From: Thiocapsa sp.
Lineage (GTDB): Bacteria > Pseudomonadota > Gammaproteobacteria > Chromatiales > Chromatiaceae
Assembly (NCBI RefSeq): GCF_018399035.1
Contig: NZ_CP073760.1
Span: 3,972,001-4,036,000, forward strand
Length of the DNA: 64,000 nucleotides
Direction: 5' to 3'
Of the stretch, positions 9,881 to 17,909 are shown piece after piece (position 1 is the first letter of the stretch; each line of letters opens with the position of its first letter). Position numbers and translations under genes: made by a program. Under the pieces are notes generated by a model. It made no database searches. It saw only the letters and a program-made list of their open reading frames with translations, and was not told the origin of the DNA.

Positions 9881-10263
9881 GGTGACTCTCCTTTCGGGAC
9901 AAGACGTCGATCCCGACTCCTCGCCTATTCTCGGGCGATGGCAGTGCACCCGGCGGAGTCAAGGCGCTTCGAGACAATAGGGCATTAGGCCAAGCCAAAC
10001 TCGATTGCTGCAAGTAAAGATTTATGAAGGGTTACCTGATTAAACCGCGTCTCCGCAAAGGTCGGTGAAATCCCCAAGGCCGAATACAACATGAAAACGA
10101 CGCATGTCGCTCTGGACGCGGTTTAATCAGGTCCTGGCATGCAGCCGCTCTTCCAAGATGTCGGGGACGGGCTTCGGTCGGCGTCCATCGAAACGCACAT
10201 CGGTGCACTTTCGGTTGCGGGCTCTCAGGGTAATGCAGTCGGGAAAGCGCCGATACTCTGCAC
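9881..10263. other. Intergenic with one palindromic repeat unit
   Basis: No gene recognised. The minus-strand Shine-Dalgarno of the EAL gene lies at the left edge and a repeat unit fills 10040-10126. The remaining ~140 bp before the duplicated segment has open frames on both strands but no motif I recognise. Confidence 0.5.
10040..10126. repeat. Palindromic repeat unit (TTAAACCGCGTC...GACGCGGTTTAA)
   Basis: A single 87-bp unit with perfect TTAAACCGCGTC termini. It shares the end ATGTCGCTCTGGACGCGG with the second unit of the 355-550 composite but has a divergent middle. Confidence 0.85.
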
Positions 10264-10551
10264 ATGGGCTGCGCGCGAGTTGCTGCCTTGGAGCCCGGCC
10301 GCTCTGGCTGGTGCCTCATCGAGGGCCGGGTGGCCGGGTGCTTTCGAGAGGTCCGCGAGGAGCTTGGGCAGATCGACGGACGATCGTTGCTCTCGTTGTA
10401 TTTCCTGGTTCCGCGTGCGCAGGGCGAACACTTTGTCGAATGTCTGCGGCAGGACGCGTCGAGTCTGCGCGGGACGGGGCTCTTGACCGGTCCATGGCCA
10501 CCCTACAATTTTGTTGGAGCCATCGATGACGATATCCGATCACTGGATTGA
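10264..10551 (+). pseudogene. C-terminal fragment of a GvpL/GvpF gas-vesicle protein
   Basis: The reading frame ends with GPWPPYNFV, the hallmark C-terminal motif of the GvpL/GvpF family (usually GPWPPYSF), preceded by LYFLVPRAQGEHFVECL, which fits the family's last alpha/beta unit. Only about 85 C-terminal residues remain; the N-terminal part and any other gvp genes are absent. After the motif the frame runs into the kinase fragment, overlapping its start. The junction is at TTTGTTGGAGCC, which in the intact kinase locus lies just upstream of the kinase ATG. A second copy is in the downstream duplication. The role in the intact family is assembly of the gas-vesicle shell; this remnant is very unlikely to function. 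Confidence 0.7.
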
Positions 10552-11302
10552 AACGGTCGCGGGCGATCCCGATCATCTGCGGCCGCTCGATCGCGCGGCC
10601 GCACGCTTGACCGGCTACCCGGCGGACGTCGTGATGCACCGCGGATTCTCGGAGCTCTTTCCGGAGACGGAACGCCCGGAGGTCGAGATGGCCTTGTCCC
10701 GGGCGACGGTGTTGCCGGGCAGTCTGAACGAGGAGTGGACGCTGAGCACGGCATCGGGTGAGGGGCTCGCCGTATCCTGGACCATTGCGCCCATGTCGAG
10801 CGAGGACGGAACCCTGATCGGGATGGAGAAGATGACCCTGGTGGAGCCGCTTGCCCTGCTGAAGCAGGCCCTTTCGGTCGTGAGCCATCAGGCGCAGATC
10901 GCGCGTATCGAGGTCGAGATGCAGGTCGGCGATCGGCCGTTGTGGGCGCGCGGTGTGCCGAGTCTGCTCGAGCAGGCGTTCATCAATCTCTTTCTCAATG
11001 CCATGGCGGCCATGCCTGCGGGCGGCCGGCTCACCATCGCGGTCGACCAAGACGGCGACGAGGTTTCGGTGCTTCTCAGCGACACCGGGGTCGGCATCCA
11101 CGCGGCGGACCTCCTCAGGATCTTCGATCCCTTCTACACCCGCTCGCCGATCGGGCAGGGCACCGGGCTCGGTCTGTCCATCTGCTATTCGATCATTGAA
11201 CAGCATCGCGGACGGATCGACGTGCAAAGCGAGGTCGGCGTCGGAACCTGTTTCTGCGTCCGCCTGCCCTTGGCGGAACCGCCGTGCAGTGATGAGGCGT
11301 AA
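10526..11302 (+). pseudogene. Internally deleted PAS-kinase copy A (no phosphoacceptor His)
   Basis: An open 258-codon copy of the kinase at 1054-2571 with two in-frame deletions. About 156 residues are missing between HLRPL and RAAARL (first PAS and start of the second). About 91 are missing between GTLIGM and EKMTLVEP, removing the whole H-box helix. The ATPase domain is intact (NLFLNAMAAM, DTGVGI, GQGTGLGLS). It keeps the parental ribosome site GGAGCCATCG before the ATG. It cannot be a conventional kinase but could bind ATP. Frame preservation through both deletions and a later duplication is notable, although chance is possible. The receiver gene that should follow is cut after about ten codons. 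Confidence 0.8.
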
Positions 11303-11591
11303 TCCCGGCCCTGCCGTGATGGACGGGCAGCCCCCGACCTTCCTCACCGGACTGTTGCCATTTCCGAGCCTCGGCGGGAGGGCCTCGAGGTGCCCCGAGC
11401 GACGGTGACGGACTTGGGATGTTGCCGGGGACCGCGCCGATCGTCATGGTCCGGGCAGCCCAAGACGTTGCGCCTGCTCGGCGAGGTGTGTCTGTGGTAC
11501 ACCCCCGGAATGGCCGCAGCTGGCCTTCATCAACGAACAGTTCGTTCGCCAATGCGGCGATACCCTGTTCGCGGCTTCACCGCCCGAACGC

Positions 11592-11618
11592 AAAAGCCCC
11601 GACCTGTCGGCCGGGGCT
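11592..11618 (-). terminator. Rho-independent terminator of the peroxiredoxin gene, copy A
   Basis: On the minus strand the stem AGCCCCGGCC/GGTCGGGGCT is followed directly by TTTT, about 30 bp after the peroxiredoxin stop codon. Copy B at 23611 keeps the stem but has an interrupted T-run. Confidence 0.7.
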
Positions 11619-11648
11619 GTGCGCGTCATTCCAGCCCGATGCGCAGGC

Positions 11649-12365
11649 TCAGAGCGATTTCTTGCAGAAGTACCAGTCCACGCAGTCGTACTCGCCGCCC
11701 GCGACCCGTGCGTTCGTCTTGCAGAAGTACCATTCCACGCAGTCGTACTCGCCGCTCGCCACCCGTGCGTTCGCCTCGTCCAAGCTGCCCGGCGGCGGGA
11801 CGATGACCTGCTCGCCCGGCTGCCAGTTCTCGGGTGTGGCGACCTTGTAGGCGTCGGAGGTCTGCATGGCCTTCACCAGACGCAGGATCTCGTCGATCGA
11901 GCGGCCGTTGCTCATCGGATAGTAGAGCATGGCCCGCAGCACGCCTTGCGGATCGATCACGAAGGTCGCGCGCACTGCCGAGGTATCGCTCGCCCGGGCT
12001 GAATCATGCCGTAGGCGCTTGGCGACCTGCATGGAGAGGTCGGCGATGATCGGAAAACCGATCTCCACGTCGAACTTCTCCTTGATGTTGCGCACCCAGG
12101 CGACGTGGCTGTAGTGGCTGTCGATGGAGAGGCCGAGCAGATCGCAGTCGAGTGCCTGGAAATCGGCATGGCGGCGGGCGAAGCCCATGAACTCGGTGGT
12201 GCACACCGGGGTGAAGTCGGCCGGATGCGTGAAGAGCACCAGCCACTTGCCGCGGTAGTCTTCCAGGATCTTGCGGCCATGGGTGGTCGGGGCATCGAAG
12301 GCCGGGGCCGGCTCGTTCAGCCGCGGCATGGCGGGGGCGGTCATGGTCTCGTTGATCATGATCAT
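11649..12365 (-). CDS. 1-Cys peroxiredoxin (AhpC/TSA, Prx6-like), copy A
   Basis: Thiol peroxidase of 238 residues that reduces hydroperoxides. The thioredoxin fold carries the peroxidatic Cys in DFTPVCTTEF and the C-terminal Prx domain contains TPENWQPGEQVIVPP. The C-terminus shows a tandem duplication: TNARVASGEYDCVEWYFCK is followed by a near copy ending in YFCKKSL, giving four extra cysteines. Compared with copy B this gene has a one-base loss and a nearby one-base gain that rewrite about eight residues (VAKRLRHDSARAS against VAKAYGMIQPGAS), so activity may be affected. The start follows CGGAAG. A terminator lies just downstream. Convergent with the kinase fragment. Confidence 0.85.
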   Translation of the reverse strand: MIMINETMTAPAMPRLNEPAPAFDAPTTHGRKILEDYRGKWLVLFTHPADFTPVCTTEFMGFARRHADFQALDCDLLGLSIDSHYSHVAWVRNIKEKFDVEIGFPIIADLSMQVAKRLRHDSARASDTSAVRATFVIDPQGVLRAMLYYPMSNGRSIDEILRLVKAMQTSDAYKVATPENWQPGEQVIVPPPGSLDEANARVASGEYDCVEWYFCKTNARVAGGEYDCVDWYFCKKSL

Positions 12366-12867
12366 GGGGCGATCTTCCGGAGTTCAGTGGTTGCTACGGG
12401 CATTGGTCATAACTCCGACCACATGGACGGCTGCCTGCGTCGTCAGGCCATCCTGGCCTTACAGAATCAGGGCTGGAAGCCCTGACTTAGTCGTGTTCGT
12501 CAGCCACACTGGCCGGGACTATGATCAAGGCCGTTGTTGCGTCGTCCCTCGCATGAGGTTGACGCTAGATTAGCGATCGCCGATGAACACAAGAAGTCGT
12601 TTTTTTGCGATGGCGATCATCGTCCAAGACGAGTGATTTATCTCAATCGATTGCCGAGAGCGATTTATCGAGGAGCGAACGGCCGATTCTTTCCGTGGGG
12701 CCGGCGCAGCGTCGTGGTGGATCCGGACCGCGTCGGGGTGTCGGGGACGCTCGCGCCGACGGTCTTGGGCCTTCGGATTGCGGCAAGCGGGGCGATCGCG
12801 TCGGCGTCCCGCAATCCCCCATACGGCTGCGCCGCATTCGGGCATCGCTGCGGAGAACGCCGATCCG
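12366..12867. other. Intergenic; site of a replaced block between duplication copies
   Basis: No gene recognised. At 12418-12510 copy A carries about 90 bp including the small hairpin CAGGGC tggaa GCCCTG, whereas copy B carries a perfect 27-bp hairpin. Both resume at GGGACTATGATCAAGGCC, whose last 12 bases match the terminal repeat of the DUF6399 IS, so an IS-related event probably explains the difference. Confidence 0.5.
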
Positions 12868-13080
12868 TCAGCAGACACGGGCTGACCGCGAAGATCCCTT
12901 CGGCCCGACGAGCTCGAGGTGACCGGCGCCGGCCACGCGCAGCCGGTACAGCCGGCCGCGATGCAGGATGCGCAGCTCCCCGGCCGGGTCGAACAGCTCG
13001 GCGCTGAAGACGGCGTCTTGGCCGTCGGGCCCCGGCAGCGACCTCCCGGGATGCTCGGCGTGCTCGACCCGGGCGCTCAT
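12868..13080 (-). CDS. hemP: HemP/HmuP-like small protein, copy A
   Basis: A protein of 70 residues whose centre, GELRILHRGRLYRLRVAGAG, has the pattern of the hemin-uptake HemP family (basic, G-x-Y-x-L-R). In that family the protein is cytosolic and helps express hemin-uptake genes under iron limitation; the exact role here is inferred. Its ATG overlaps the stop of the small membrane protein gene (ATGA), so they are coupled. A canonical Fur box lies about 100 bp upstream of the pair. No hemin receptor or transporter gene is in the window. It is longer than typical HemP at both ends. Confidence 0.6.
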   Translation of the reverse strand: MSARVEHAEHPGRSLPGPDGQDAVFSAELFDPAGELRILHRGRLYRLRVAGAGHLELVGPKGSSRSARVC

Positions 13081-13262
13081 GAGGCGCTCTGCGCTTCGGC
13101 GGCGCGGCCCATCACCGGCAACGCGTTCGGGCCGGCGTGCCGTGCAGCGGGTGTGCGATCCAGCGCGGACGAGGCGCCGGGCGGAGGTGTCGCGGTGTGG
13201 GCGCCCATCAAACCGAGCAGGAGGACACCTGTTGCAACCGTACTGACGAGAAGCGCGCGCAT
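13077..13262 (-). CDS. Small single-pass membrane or exported protein, copy A
   Basis: About 61 residues: an N-terminal hydrophobic helix, LLVSTVATGVLLLGLMG, then a short Pro/Ala-rich tail. No known domain. It is the first gene after a Fur box and overlaps the hemP-like gene by ATGA, so an iron-related envelope role is a guess from context only. An ATG two codons upstream (13268) is an alternative start. The same gene is in copy B, where the Fur box is missing. Confidence 0.5.
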   Translation of the reverse strand: MRALLVSTVATGVLLLGLMGAHTATPPPGASSALDRTPAARHAGPNALPVMGRAAEAQSAS

Positions 13263-13359
13263 GACCATGGCTCCAGGGTCAACACGCCGGCAAGGGCGTG
13301 GTGACCCGATCAGGTGATCGGGATGACGGGGCAGGGCATGGGAGCCCTCCCTTAAAGCA

Positions 13360-13378
13360 AATGATAATCGTTATTGTT
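13360..13378 (-). promoter_or_regulatory. Fur box upstream of the hemP-like pair
   Basis: AATGATAATCGTTATTGTT is close to the 19-bp Fur consensus (GATAATGATAATCATTATC) and lies about 100 bp upstream of the small membrane protein/hemP pair in copy A. In copy B the sequence diverges right after the start codon and no equivalent is present. Confidence 0.75.
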
Positions 13379-13467
13379 GGGAATGCAAGACCGATCGAAG
13401 CTATCGGGTAAGCGGGGTCACGCGAGGTCGGGTCGGCAACAGGCACATCGCGTCCGCAGTCCTGCAC

Positions 13468-13520
13468 TTAAACCGCGCCCAGTGCGGTATGCGATGTTTT
13501 TGGATGGGATCGGCCCCGGC
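13468..13520. repeat. Truncated palindromic repeat unit
   Basis: Starts TTAAACCGCGCCCAGTGCGG and follows the first unit of the 355-550 composite through GATCGGCCCCGGC, then breaks off into unrelated sequence. Confidence 0.85.
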
Positions 13521-13870
13521 AGTTTTTGCCGATGTGCAAAAAGGCCTTCCGTTTTTTCTTGGGGATGTCGATCCGTCTAAGCGGTGTTGGCCGGTAGTCC
13601 TCCGGCTTCCTTTACCCGCTCGCCCGCGGGTCGACCCTTGCGGGCCGCTGTCCACCGTCCTTGCGGGGGCGATCGGGCTTACCACGTTTCGCATGTGTAC
13701 CATTCCCGAAGGGGTTAGGCTCCGCCTCTCCGCCGGCAGTGCACCATCTGCGCGGGGCCAAACAAGGGAGCCCCGACCTGACTGCTTACCTTTTGGTCCA
13801 TGAAGAGATTGTTGAGCCTAGGCATCGCACCCGGCTTTCCAGGCTCGCGACGGTGGCTTCTCGTCTTTTC
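13521..13870 (-). ncRNA. Possible degenerate structured RNA (group II intron-like)
   Basis: No coding frame is convincing. On the minus strand the block is rich in short stems and contains AAAGCCGGGTGCG and GCGAAACGTGGTAAGCCC, which remind me of bacterial group II intron RNA. No reverse transcriptase frame, intact domain V or intron boundary is visible, so at best this is a fragment. The identification rests on resemblance only. Confidence 0.25.
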
Positions 13871-13921
13871 GCGCATCTGCGACCCGCGCAGCTCATTGTT
13901 TATAAAATGCGCGCGCCTAAC

Positions 13922-14314
13922 TTAGCGCCATTCGTGGCCGTACCCGTATTCGAACACCTGTCCAAATTTCGGGGTTCGCATGTACGGTTGCATTTGGCTT
14001 AAATACCTGTTTTTAAATAACCCATACGTTCTCCTGAAATACGGGAGAGCCCCGATCTCAAGCAGTTGGGTAATAAAAGATGGCACTTGCCTGAACCCCG
14101 TCAGCGCTTGGAAGCCGTCCGCTAGTTTAGTCGCAAACCGGCTACTAACCTCTTTTGTGATCAACTTGACGACCAGCTTCTCAAGATCATCGCTCAAGCG
14201 AGGACAATGAATCAGATCATTCCTTCCCTGCTGCGCCCGTTCCAGCACTTCACTGGGCACAATGCGAACAGACATTTCCATTATCTTTTCTTCTTCATCA
14301 CTGACCGTCAGCTG
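13922..14314 (-). pseudogene. 3' part of an unknown gene split by an IS
   Basis: The frame continues from codon NIQLTVSDEEEKIMEMSVRI to a TAA at 13922 and is the C-terminal part of the protein whose N-terminal part is 16220-16481. Removing the IS and one copy of the 8-bp duplication restores one frame, about 218 codons in all. It is lower in GC than its surroundings and rich in Lys, Glu and Phe, suggesting recent acquisition. No family recognised. Confidence 0.7.
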
Positions 14315-14322
14315 TATATTCA

Positions 14323-16211
14323 GGCCTTGATCATCGGTTGGTCCAAAACGGAGTGTTTCGGTAGGCGATCAAGCGCCATGAAGGAGTGGCAGGAGCGCCG
14401 GGGAGGCGTACCCTTGGAAGTGCAAACTGACCGAGGGAGATGCCGTTGTCCGATGCCCCTGCCTGTGTCGACTCTAGTGCAGATCGACGCCCCACGCCAA
14501 TCCATGATCGCTTGGATCGCGCCAATCATCGGCATGCGGTGGCGCAAGCCCAGCAGGATGGGCAGAGTCAACGCGCGGCGGTCAGCGGCGCCGGCGTGGC
14601 GCGCAGCACCCTGCGTCACTGGAACGCGCCCCCTGCGATCGCGGCACCGGCGGCACCGGCGGCACCGGCGGCGCTGGCGGCCTTCGTCGAGACGCCCGAG
14701 GGCGTGGTGTGGCTGCGCCGGATCCTGGTTGCCGCACACTGGAGCATCAGCGAGCAGGGCGGCGCGGGCGTGCGCGTGGTCTGCGACTTTCTCGAGCGCA
14801 GTGGACTGTCGGCGTTCATCGGCGCCTCCTACGGCGCGCAGCAGGCCTTCCAGACCGACTTGGAGGAGCAGATCGTCACCGCCGCCGCCGAACTGCGCGG
14901 GACGCTGGCTCAAGCCATGCCCCATCGCACACTGAGCATCGCCGAAGATGAGACATGGAAAGACGGCATGCGTTTGGTGGGCAGCGATGCGGTCTCGAAC
15001 TTCATCCTGCTCGAGCACAGGAGCGATGCGCGCTCGGCGGCGGCCTGGACGCAGGCGCTCGAGGATGCGCTCGAGGGGCTGAATGTCACCGTAGTGCAAG
15101 GCACCAGCGATGAGGCCAAGGGGTTGTTGGCGCATGTCGAGCGTGATCTGGACGCACACCATTCCACGGACCTGTTCCATCTGCAGCATGCGGTGAGCCA
15201 GGCGATGAGTCTGTCGCTGAAGCGCGCCGAGCAGCAGGCCGAGACGGCGGAGGCCGAGGCGAAGGCGCGCTGGCAAGAGGAATGCGCCGCCGAGCAGGCT
15301 TATCATCGGCGCCGCCACGGCCCGGGACGCCCGCCGGCGTTCGCCGCGCGCATCGACGAGGCGCTGAGCGCCTCCGTCCAAGCCAGCCTCGCGCGCGAGC
15401 AGGCCCACGCGCACCGCGCCGAGGCCAAAGCCCTGATCGGTGCTTTCAGCGAGGTCGATCATCCCTACGAGATCCAACAGGGACAGGCGCAAACACCCGA
15501 GCAGTTGGAGGCGCGTCTGGGAACGCTGTTTACGCGCCTGGAGGCGATCGCCGAGGAAGCGGATCTGTCCGAGCGCCTGCGTGCACATCTGGCCAAGGCG
15601 AAGCGCTTGACCCATAGCCTCGTCGCCACGCTGACCTTCTTCTTCATGATGGTCAACACCCGGGTACAGGCGCTGGACCTGGCACCGGCGATCGAGCAGG
15701 CGATGCTCGACGACCTGATCCCGGCGCTCTATCTGGAGCGCGTCGCCGCACGCAGCACCCGCGCCGAGCCGCGTCATCGACTCCGGGCACTGAGTGCGCA
15801 GCGTCTCGCCCCGCTGCAGCAGCCCTCGCACCCGATCCAGTCGCTGGATCTGCAGACCCGTCACCATCTCGAGCAGGTCGCCGGGGAGTGTGCCGATCTG
15901 TTCCAGCGCAGCAGCTCCTGTGTCGAGGGACGCAACGGCTTCCTCGCGCTCTATCAGCATGGGCATCACCGACTCAGCCCGCGCAAGCAGCAGGTCTTGA
16001 CCGCCCTACACAACTTTGCGATCAAGCGGCCCGACGGCACCACGGCCGCCGAGCGCTTCTTCGCTCAGCCCCACCCATCTTTGTTCGACCAGGTGCTCGA
16101 GCGCATGCCCTGGCCCGCCCGACCGGCGCGACGACGACCGCGCCCGGCAAGGCAGCCGTACCTCGTCCCTGTGGCGGCTTAGCAACAGTGGACCAATCGA
16201 TGATCAAGGCC
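14323..16211 (+). mobile_element. Insertion sequence with DUF6399-type transposase (1889 bp)
   Basis: Bounded by inverted repeats: GGCCTTGATCATCGGTTGG at the left and, reading inward from the right, GGCCTTGATCATCGATTGG, continuing TCCA in both. It is flanked by a perfect 8-bp target duplication, TATATTCA (14315-14322 and 16212-16219). The insertion interrupts an AT-richer gene of unknown function. The intact transposase frame and exact duplication indicate a relatively recent insertion. Confidence 0.9.
14440..16182 (+). CDS. DUF6399-family transposase
   Basis: About 580 residues filling the IS. The C-terminal part matches DUF6399-type transposases: SSSCVEGRNGFLALYQHGHH, then LHNFAIKRPDGTTAAERFF. 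Candidate catalytic acidic residues are in AEDETWKDG and CVEGRNG. A long coiled region (about 240-360) contains many Glu, Ala and Arg residues. An N-terminal helix-turn-helix-like stretch ends VARSTLRHW. The start is uncertain: an ATG at 14380 in another frame (MKEWQERRGG) looks like a natural family N-terminus, so an N-terminal frameshift may have occurred. Confidence 0.75.
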   Translation: MPLSDAPACVDSSADRRPTPIHDRLDRANHRHAVAQAQQDGQSQRAAVSGAGVARSTLRHWNAPPAIAAPAAPAAPAALAAFVETPEGVVWLRRILVAAHWSISEQGGAGVRVVCDFLERSGLSAFIGASYGAQQAFQTDLEEQIVTAAAELRGTLAQAMPHRTLSIAEDETWKDGMRLVGSDAVSNFILLEHRSDARSAAAWTQALEDALEGLNVTVVQGTSDEAKGLLAHVERDLDAHHSTDLFHLQHAVSQAMSLSLKRAEQQAETAEAEAKARWQEECAAEQAYHRRRHGPGRPPAFAARIDEALSASVQASLAREQAHAHRAEAKALIGAFSEVDHPYEIQQGQAQTPEQLEARLGTLFTRLEAIAEEADLSERLRAHLAKAKRLTHSLVATLTFFFMMVNTRVQALDLAPAIEQAMLDDLIPALYLERVAARSTRAEPRHRLRALSAQRLAPLQQPSHPIQSLDLQTRHHLEQVAGECADLFQRSSSCVEGRNGFLALYQHGHHRLSPRKQQVLTALHNFAIKRPDGTTAAERFFAQPHPSLFDQVLERMPWPARPARRRPRPARQPYLVPVAA

Positions 16212-16219
16212 TATATTCA

Positions 16220-16481
16220 CACTCAGACAGTTCATCTGCCGGATCAGCTTTTCCCGCTCTTCCGGAGAACTGTTTGCTTTCAGTCGCTCGCCGTGCCGCT
16301 CCATATCCATGATCTTCTTCACTAGACTGGAATCGATCTTCGGAAAAAAAATATTCAAAAAGCGATAAAAAGGGAGCAGCTTTTCTGTGGAAACAGTGTT
16401 TGCGCTAAGATAAATCGGCGAGAAGTGAATCGGATCGGCATGCAACAAAGACGCTTTGCGGGTCATATCATCGGCCCTCAA
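16220..16481 (-). pseudogene. 5' part of an unknown gene split by an IS
   Basis: Begins MRADDMTRKASLLHADPIHF and is open to the IS junction at the 8-bp duplication, where it would continue into 13922-14314. No recognised domain. The restored product is a basic, soluble protein of about 218 residues with several aromatic-rich stretches (LPFYRFLNIFFPKI). Confidence 0.65.
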
Positions 16482-16822
16482 GTATTACATAAGTGAAGTG
16501 GGCGCCAAGATCAGGACAATTTCTGCCTGAAGTTAAGCCAGCCTGCTCGTCTCGATTGCTGAAGTAGACCCTACTAAGTCTAGGGCAATCGCATCACGCT
16601 TTCCTAATATCGGTGTGCTCTGATGTGATACGATTGGCCTGGCCCATGCGATGCATAATTTAAACGAACGGGTTGCCGCTTTACAGTAAAGAAATGTGAA
16701 TCCATGTCAGGGCTATCGCATCGATGCATTAGCGAATACTGCTGGATAACCGAGTCATTCATTCCAATTCGTGACGAGATACGGTTGGAACAACACCCTG
16801 CCCAGCGGGGGCAACGCCGGGG
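16482..16822. other. Intergenic, AT-richer, no gene recognised
   Basis: Probably includes the promoter of the IS-interrupted minus-strand gene. Open frames here are short and without motifs. Confidence 0.4.
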
Positions 16823-16831
16823 ATGCCGGGG

Positions 16832-17303
16832 TTCGCTCTGCTGACCCCGGCAACGCGCCCGACCAGCTGCCGTCATCGCCCACGAGATCGCGCACGTGTT
16901 GGCGGACCACTCCAACGAGCGCTTGACCCAAGAGCTTGCGGTCCAGGGCGGGCTGATGCTGGTGGATCTGTTCGCCGAGGAGCCGGGAAGTCGCAAGCAC
17001 GAGGTGCTGCGCGGGGCGCTGGGCATCGGGGCGAAGTGCGGTTTGCTGCTGCCCTACAGCCGAACCCACGAGCGCGAGGCGGCTCGCATCGGCCGCGATC
17101 TGATGGCGCAGGCCGGCTTCGATCCCGTGCCGGCGTTGCGCTCTGGCGGAACATGGCCGCCGCCGGCGGGGTCAGCCGTTGGCCTTCCTCTCCCCCTCCC
17201 ACGACACGCGCATGGAGGAGCTGGACACGGGCATGGAGCAGGCCGTCGAGATCTATCGGCAGGCCCGTGCCGCGGGGCGTGAGCCGGAGTGTATGCCGCA
17301 GTG
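16832..17303 (+). pseudogene. M48 metallopeptidase fragment, copy 1
   Basis: Carries the zinc-binding motif of M48 peptidases (AVIAHEIAHVLADHSNE) followed by family sequence (QGGLMLVDLFAEEPGS, LLLPYSRTHEREAARIG). After GFDPVPAL the frame is lost: WRNMAAAGGGQPLAF is in a second frame and HDTRMEELDTGMEQAVEIY, ending at the TGA at 17303, in a third. The N-terminal signal peptide and first part are missing. In the family this is a secreted or periplasmic protease; here it is dead. A copy with the same frameshift lies in inverse orientation at 27725-28233. Confidence 0.8.
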
Positions 17304-17342
17304 AGGAGGACGTCGGGCATCCCGTGCCGTCCCGGACGCCCT

Positions 17343-17538
17343 CTAAACCGCGTCCAGAGCGAGATGCTCACTTTCGAGTGAGCTCGAAGGTTGGTGAATC
17401 CACGACCCTTAGCGGGGGACGCGGTTTAAAATTTTATATTTTTTAATACTTTAAACCGCGCCGGCTCCAGTGGCTCTGAAATCCGCCGGGGCCGATCCCA
17501 TCCAAAAACATCGCATACCGCACAGGGCGCGGTTTAAA
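17343..17538. repeat. Composite palindromic repeat, inverted copy of 355-550
   Basis: Reverse complement of the composite at 355-550 with only a few differences: two units (17343-17431 and 17450-17538) around the same AT-rich spacer. The right end is fused to a truncated sulfotransferase gene. Confidence 0.9.
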
Positions 17539-17691
17539 TGCAAGCGTGAACCAAAGATTGTCCAGAGATTCGTTGAGGTCGCTGCCGAGGAAGAACCCAA
17601 CCCGCATCAACATCTCGGCGATAAGGCGCGTTCCGCTCCCGCCGACACCTCCGATGGCCACCGGAGTCTCGATTTGCACGTTCGAAACCAT
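17539..17691 (-). pseudogene. Sulfotransferase-family N-terminal fragment cut by the repeat
   Basis: Begins at an ATG at 17691 and reads VAIGGVGGSGTRLIAEML, the PAPS-binding P-loop-like motif of the sulfotransferase family, then SDLNESLDNLWFTLAF. At that point it enters the palindromic repeat (KPRPVRYAMFLDG...) and ends within it. Only about 50 genuine residues remain and no C-terminal part is seen elsewhere in the window. Confidence 0.7.
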
Positions 17692-17909
17692 AAGATTCGC
17701 CTAAACCGCTCGCGACGGCTCGATTCCGCCCTTCGCAGGTTTCGCGTCGAAGGTCCACTGCTGCTGCCGAGGACCCCGACACCTCTGCGGTTACCCGCAC
17801 CCTGAATCGAGTGCTCCCGGCCGCCGCGGTCGGGAGCGCTCCACGCGCGAGTCCTTTGCTGGGGCCAAGCATCTTCATCCTTGAAATGACGCGAACAGGG
17901 GACTCTGTG

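Larger units (their letters stand above)
10272..13262. repeat. Segmental duplication, copy A (~3 kb, direct)
   Basis: Nearly identical to 22299-25207 in the same orientation about 12 kb away. Each copy holds a gvpF/L 3' end, a deleted kinase gene, a peroxiredoxin gene and a hemP-like pair. The copies differ at scattered bases, by small indels in the peroxiredoxin gene, and by a replaced block at 12418-12510 (24435-24460 in copy B). The outer limits are where alignment by eye stops. Confidence 0.9.

Noticed and set aside
11419..11850. Plus-strand frame over the peroxiredoxin 3' end (and 23336-24502)
   Set aside because: It crosses a terminator hairpin and lies antisense to a well-supported gene.
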